From Candidatus Geoarchaeota archaeon (GTDB lineage Archaea > Thermoproteota > Thermoprotei > Gearchaeales > WAQG01): a stretch of 9,118 bases of DNA. Positions 6,273 to 9,118 of the stretch are shown here, piece by piece (positions within the stretch are counted from its first letter, which is position 1; the number at the start of each line of letters is the position of its first letter). The stretch spans positions 1 through 9,118 of the forward strand of contig WAQG01000212.1 of assembly GCA_015520395.1 (NCBI GenBank), written 5' to 3'. Both the position numbers and the translations under genes were made by a program. Under the pieces are notes generated by a model. It was not told where the DNA came from. It saw only the letters and a program-made list of their open reading frames with translations, and made no database searches.

Positions 6273-6659
6273 TTGATCCTCTATGAGGGGGAGATGCATG
6301 GTTACGCGATAAAGAAGAGGCTTGAGAGGACAATAGGTAAGCCCGTGAGCCCAGCCCACATATACCCCTTCCTCTCAAAGCTCGCCGAGGAGGGGTATTT
6401 AGAGGTTGTGTCTAAGGGGAGGAGGGGGAAGAAGGTCTATAGACTTACGTCTGATGGAAGGAGGCTTGTTGAGAGGATTATGGAGAGGATGTCTGGCATT
6501 ATAGATGGGATAATGGGGCTAAAGGTCATGGTCTGCGCTAACTGCGGCTGTAAGATTTATGAGGGCGGCGTTGAGGTGGTGGTGGGTGGAAAGAAGCTAT
6601 TCTTCTGCTGCGAACACTGTGCAAGGAGCTATTTAGGGGAGACCGGAGAGAAACACTAG
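6273..6659 (+). CDS. PadR-like winged-helix regulator fused to a TRASH metal-sensing domain
   Basis: Numbering from TTG 6273 (128 residues), residues 1-75 are a PadR-type winged helix: ILYEGEMHGYAIKKRLE, then SPAHIYPFLSKLAEEGYLE as recognition helix, then the wing SKGRRGKKVYRLTSDGRRL. Residues 84-117 form a TRASH domain (C-x20-C-x3-C: C91, C112, C116), with extra Cys88, Cys93 and Cys113. Such domains bind Cu(I) or other soft metals, and in Sulfolobales CopT a different HTH carries one next to copM-copA. The protein is therefore inferred to be the copper-responsive regulator of the genes downstream. The start is uncertain. PadR homology extends upstream of 6273 through GIVKPLILL, yet that frame, open from 6198, has no ATG, GTG or TTG. 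ATA 6252, 11 nt after GAGGAGG, fits the family best; ATG 6294 would truncate the first helix. Confidence 0.85.
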   Translation: MILYEGEMHGYAIKKRLERTIGKPVSPAHIYPFLSKLAEEGYLEVVSKGRRGKKVYRLTSDGRRLVERIMERMSGIIDGIMGLKVMVCANCGCKIYEGGVEVVVGGKKLFFCCEHCARSYLGETGEKH

Positions 6660-6782
6660 GCCATAGCTCTTCATTCGTCACATTAGCAGTGAAACATAGC
6701 ATCACGGAGCGGTACGGTTAAGGAAGGATCCATGGGCGTTAGGCTCTCTTTCCCCCCTTGTATATGGGGCCTATGGAATATG

Positions 6783-6790
6783 TTTATATT
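6783..6790 (+). promoter_or_regulatory. TATA box of the copM-copA operon
   Basis: TTTATATT at 6783-6790 is a near-consensus archaeal TATA box. It predicts transcription starting near 6812-6814, about 11 nt before the GTG start at 6824. Confidence 0.65.
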
Positions 6791-6792
6791 TG

Positions 6793-6813
6793 ATATGTCA
6801 TAATTTGACATAT
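6793..6813. promoter_or_regulatory. perfect 8-bp inverted repeat, probable copper-regulator operator
   Basis: ATATGTCA (6793-6800) and TGACATAT (6806-6813) are exact complements separated by TAATT. The element begins 2 nt after the TATA box and ends at the predicted transcription start, where a bound dimer would block RNA polymerase. A dimeric PadR-type protein is encoded just upstream, making it the obvious candidate ligand. It is too AT-rich for a useful hairpin terminator. Confidence 0.6.
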
Positions 6814-6823
6814 GGTGGTATAA

Positions 6824-6964
6824 GTGCCGGTAGATCCCGTGTGTGGGATGGAGGTCGGTGAAGACACCAGGTGGAAGGCGGAGTATGAGGGCAAGGTTTA
6901 CTACTTCTGCTGTGAGCACTGCTACAAGTCCTTTATAAGGAATCCATCAAAATATGTGAGGTAG
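6824..6964 (+). CDS. copM: CopM-like TRASH/YHS-domain metallochaperone
   Basis: This is a 46-residue protein made almost wholly of one TRASH/YHS domain: VDPVCGMEV at the start and YYFCCEHCYKSFIRNPSKY near the end. The cysteines follow C7-x21-C29-x3-C33, with extra Cys30, matching the soft-metal TRASH pattern. In Sulfolobales the equivalent CopM is a small copper chaperone encoded between the regulator and CopA, the same order as here. GTG 6824 is the only sensible start, since TAA immediately precedes it in frame; GGTGGT at 6814-6819 is a likely ribosome site. copA begins 11 nt after the stop, so the two form one operon. Its FCCEHC motif is identical to that of the upstream regulator's TRASH domain. 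Delivery of Cu(I) to CopA or to the regulator is inferred. Confidence 0.85.
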   Translation: MPVDPVCGMEVGEDTRWKAEYEGKVYYFCCEHCYKSFIRNPSKYVR

Positions 6965-6975
6965 CTTAGAGGTTC

Positions 6976-9118
6976 ATGCCTATGGGCTCTGGGAAGCGCA
7001 GGGTTGTAAGCCTAAAGATAGGTGGGATGCATTGTGCGAATTGTGCCCTCACCATAGAGAGGGCTTTAGGTAGCATCGATGGGGTTTTTGAGGTTAATGT
7101 TAGTTTCGCGACTGGTAAGGCGGTAGTTGTACTTGATGAATCCAGGGTTGGGCTGAAGGAGTTGGAGAGAGCTGTAAAGGATGTTGGATATGAGGTTATC
7201 TATGAAAAGGTTAGGTTTAAGGTATCAGGTATAAGGGATACGCCTGAGGCTGTCGCGCTTGAAAGGGAGCTCTTAAAGCTGGATGGTGTGAAGAGCGCCT
7301 CGGTTGATGTAACGTCATCAACCCTCGTCGTAGAGTATAATCCAGCCTTAATCTCCATTAACGACTTATCGAGGGTTGTTGAGTCTAGGGGATTTAAGGT
7401 TCTTAGTGAGGAGTTTGCCGAGGGCTTCGAGGAGGCTGAGGCGAGGAGGCTTCGTTACCTAGCAATACTGGGAACGGCCTTAACGATTCCAGTAATCATA
7501 TATAGCTATCCCGAGCTCTTCAGGTTTGTCCCCTTCGCTGGCACAGCTCTAGCGGGCTACACAGCTTTCCTGCTCGCATCCTTTATTCAGGTGTTACTTG
7601 GGGCTAGGTTTTATATGGGCGCTTTCAGAGCGGCCAAGCTGCGCACAGCCAACATGGATACCCTTGTTGCGCTGGGGACGACCGCGGCATACTTCTATAG
7701 CGTTTTTCACACCTTCCCAACCCCCACGTGGTCTGGGATATACTATGATGCGTCAGCTGCGGTTCTTTCATTCGTTATGGTGGGAAAGTACTTTGAGGCA
7801 AAGATGAAGGGCAGGGCTTCCAATGTGGTTAGGAAGTTGTTGGAGCTGCAGCCTAAGCGTGCCAGGGTGCTGGTTGATGGGTCTGAGATTGAGGTTCCCG
7901 TTGACGCCATTAGGGTTGGTGACCTGGTTTTAGTGAGGCCTGGTGAACGGATACCGGTTGATGGGGTTGTGGTCGAGGGGCACTCCGCAGTTGACGAGTC
8001 CATGGTGACCGGCGAGTCTATGCCCGTTGAGAAGGGGCCTGGGAGCGAGGTCATAGGCGGCACCGTAAACAGGGAGGGCTACCTTAAAATAAGGGCTACA
8101 AAGGTGGGTTCTGAGACATTTCTCGCCCAGGTGGTCAGAATGGTAGATGAGGCACTGGCAAGGAAGCCGAGAATACAGAAGTTCGTGGACAGGGTGGCAG
8201 GTTACTTTACTTTTTTGGTCATCGGGGTTGCAGTCACGACCTTCTTAGTGGGCGTCTGGCTGATAGGCTTTGATAGGGCAGTTATAAATGCTGTGGCCGT
8301 GCTTGTCGTTGCCTGTCCATGTGCATTAGGCCTCGCAACACCAACGGCTTTGGCTGTGGGCCTGGGCAGGGCGGCGGAGTATGGTATTGTATTTAGGAAT
8401 ACCGAAGTTTTAGAGTTGCTTAATGATGTTGACATTGTGATCTTTGACAAGACTGGCACGTTAACTAAGGGGGAGCCCGAGGTAGTCGAGATCAAAGCCT
8501 TTGGATGGGAGGTAGACGGAGTCTTAAGTCTGGCTGCCAGCGCTGAAAAAGTCAGTGAACATCCGATAGCCATGGCTATAGTTAATGAGGCGTTGGAAAG
8601 GGGCGTTATGATAAGGGAGCCTCAGAGCTTTGTGGCTGTTCCTGGTAAGGGCGTCATTGCCAGCGTTGATGGGAGGGAAGTTATAGTGGGGAGCCTTAGA
8701 CTTCTAGATGAAAAGGGTGTCGCAATGGGGGTTGAGGCGGAGAGGGTCTCTAGAGAGATGGCGGCCCGTGGTGAGACGATAGTGGGTGTGGCTGTGGATG
8801 GGGGGCTCATCGGTCTCATCGGAGTTATGGATGGGCCTAGGGAGGGTGCGGCCGAGGCGGTTTCAGCTCTAAAGGACATGGGATTAAAAGTCGCTATGAT
8901 AACGGGTGATAACGAAGCTACTGCAAGGGCTGTGGCGGCCTCACTGGGCATTGAAAAGGTTATAGCCAATGCTCTTCCGCCCGAGAAGGCTGATGAGATA
9001 CGAAGGCTTCAGGAGAAGGGCATGAGGGTCTGCATGGTCGGTGATGGCGTTAACGACGCTCCAGCCCTCATCCAGGCTGATGTGGGGATAGCTATGGGTA
9101 CGGGGACTGACATAGCTA
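6976..9118 (+). CDS. copA: copper-exporting P1B-type ATPase, partial at the right edge
   Basis: 714 codons are present in one uninterrupted frame. An N-terminal heavy-metal domain (8-75) carries GGMHCANC (Cys20, Cys23). A second HMA-like domain (76-142) lacks the CxxC, with GIRDTPEA in its place. Membrane helices follow from about 157. The actuator domain has TGES (345-348), and the Cu-type CPC motif in the sixth helix is C447-P-C449. The phosphorylated aspartate is D491 in DKTGT, the nucleotide-domain SEHP gives H529-P530, and the hinge is GDGVNDAP (689-696). These mark a P1B-1 ATPase exporting Cu(I) (or Ag(I)) across the membrane. The last two membrane helices with their copper ligands lie beyond the window. 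AGAGGT at 6968-6973 is 8 nt from the second ATG (6982), so translation may start there, two codons downstream of 6976. It is co-transcribed with the chaperone gene. Confidence 0.95.
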   Translation, partial: MPMGSGKRRVVSLKIGGMHCANCALTIERALGSIDGVFEVNVSFATGKAVVVLDESRVGLKELERAVKDVGYEVIYEKVRFKVSGIRDTPEAVALERELLKLDGVKSASVDVTSSTLVVEYNPALISINDLSRVVESRGFKVLSEEFAEGFEEAEARRLRYLAILGTALTIPVIIYSYPELFRFVPFAGTALAGYTAFLLASFIQVLLGARFYMGAFRAAKLRTANMDTLVALGTTAAYFYSVFHTFPTPTWSGIYYDASAAVLSFVMVGKYFEAKMKGRASNVVRKLLELQPKRARVLVDGSEIEVPVDAIRVGDLVLVRPGERIPVDGVVVEGHSAVDESMVTGESMPVEKGPGSEVIGGTVNREGYLKIRATKVGSETFLAQVVRMVDEALARKPRIQKFVDRVAGYFTFLVIGVAVTTFLVGVWLIGFDRAVINAVAVLVVACPCALGLATPTALAVGLGRAAEYGIVFRNTEVLELLNDVDIVIFDKTGTLTKGEPEVVEIKAFGWEVDGVLSLAASAEKVSEHPIAMAIVNEALERGVMIREPQSFVAVPGKGVIASVDGREVIVGSLRLLDEKGVAMGVEAERVSREMAARGETIVGVAVDGGLIGLIGVMDGPREGAAEAVSALKDMGLKVAMITGDNEATARAVAASLGIEKVIANALPPEKADEIRRLQEKGMRVCMVGDGVNDAPALIQADVGIAMGTGTDIA

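Larger units (their letters stand above)
6660..6823 (+). other. 164-nt intergenic leader region before the copper operon
   Basis: No credible coding frame is seen here on either strand. The first 120 bases contain a pyrimidine tract CTCTCTTTCCCCCCTT (about 6744-6759) that could help terminate the regulator transcript; the last 40 hold the TATA box and operator listed separately. CCATAG (6660) and CTATGG (6771) could pair but are too far apart and short to be convincing. Confidence 0.5.

Noticed and set aside
6660..6782. Copper riboswitch or structured RNA before the copper operon
   Set aside because: The predicted transcription start near 6812 leaves this region outside the operon mRNA, and no convincing nested pairing was seen.
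6683..6919. 78-codon minus-strand frame across the copper promoter and the chaperone gene
   Set aside because: It is antisense to the operator, TATA box and the well-supported TRASH protein and has no ribosome site or family resemblance.
7743..8969. Several long Ser/Thr/Pro-rich minus-strand frames
   Set aside because: All are antisense to continuous CopA coding sequence with intact motifs, and their composition is typical of shadow frames.
6976..9118. Possible frameshift in CopA
   Set aside because: CxxC, TGES, CPC, DKTGT, HP and GDGVNDAP all fall in the same frame, with exactly 714 whole codons to base 9117.
1..9118. CRISPR array, tRNA, rRNA, insertion sequence or phage genes
   Set aside because: I found no regularly spaced direct repeats, no tRNA T-arm/acceptor pattern, no transposase or integrase motifs and no terminal inverted repeats.

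Overview
The window looks like chromosomal DNA of a thermophilic archaeon, most likely from the Thermoproteota/TACK side. The evidence is codon use dominated by AGG/AGA and ATA, GTG and TTG starts, promoters with TTTATATT, TTTAAA or ATATATATTTTT boxes about 26-28 nt from starts (several giving leaderless mRNAs), a regulator of the archaeal wHTH + DUF4443 type, and a TRASH-domain copper cluster like the copT-copM-copA loci of Sulfolobales. No rRNA or tRNA is present, so no genus can be named.

Layout. Bases 1-281 hold no confident gene; two short minus-strand frames there may be the start of a gene leaving the left edge, or a broken gene. A thiamine-diphosphate (ThDP) enzyme of the acetolactate synthase/2-hydroxyacyl-CoA lyase superfamily follows on the plus strand (312-2066). 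It converges on a minus-strand pair: a zinc medium-chain alcohol dehydrogenase (to 2571) and, 3 nt after it, an SCP2-type lipid-binding protein (2139-2567). Divergent from that pair, from a compact promoter region near 3590-3692, runs a wHTH/DUF4443 regulator (3692-4345). Next come a MobA-like nucleotidyltransferase with an unusual helical C-terminal extension (4439-5314) and a metallo-beta-lactamase-fold hydrolase (5341-6231), whose promoter overlaps the mobA stop codon.

The right third is a copper-handling module: a PadR-type winged helix fused to a TRASH metal-binding domain (6273-6659, true start unclear), a 46-residue TRASH/YHS metallochaperone (6824-6964), and a CopA-type P1B ATPase (6976 to the right edge, missing its last membrane helices). 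A perfect 8-bp inverted repeat (ATATGTCA-N5-TGACATAT) lies between the TATA box and the inferred transcription start of the chaperone-ATPase operon. This suggests the PadR-TRASH protein represses the operon until copper binds, the chaperone carries Cu(I), and CopA exports it.

The most interesting points are the PadR-TRASH architecture and its probable operator, the lack of an ordinary start codon for that regulator, the FCCEHC metal motif shared by regulator and chaperone, the CopA second HMA domain without cysteines, and the MobA C-terminal extension.
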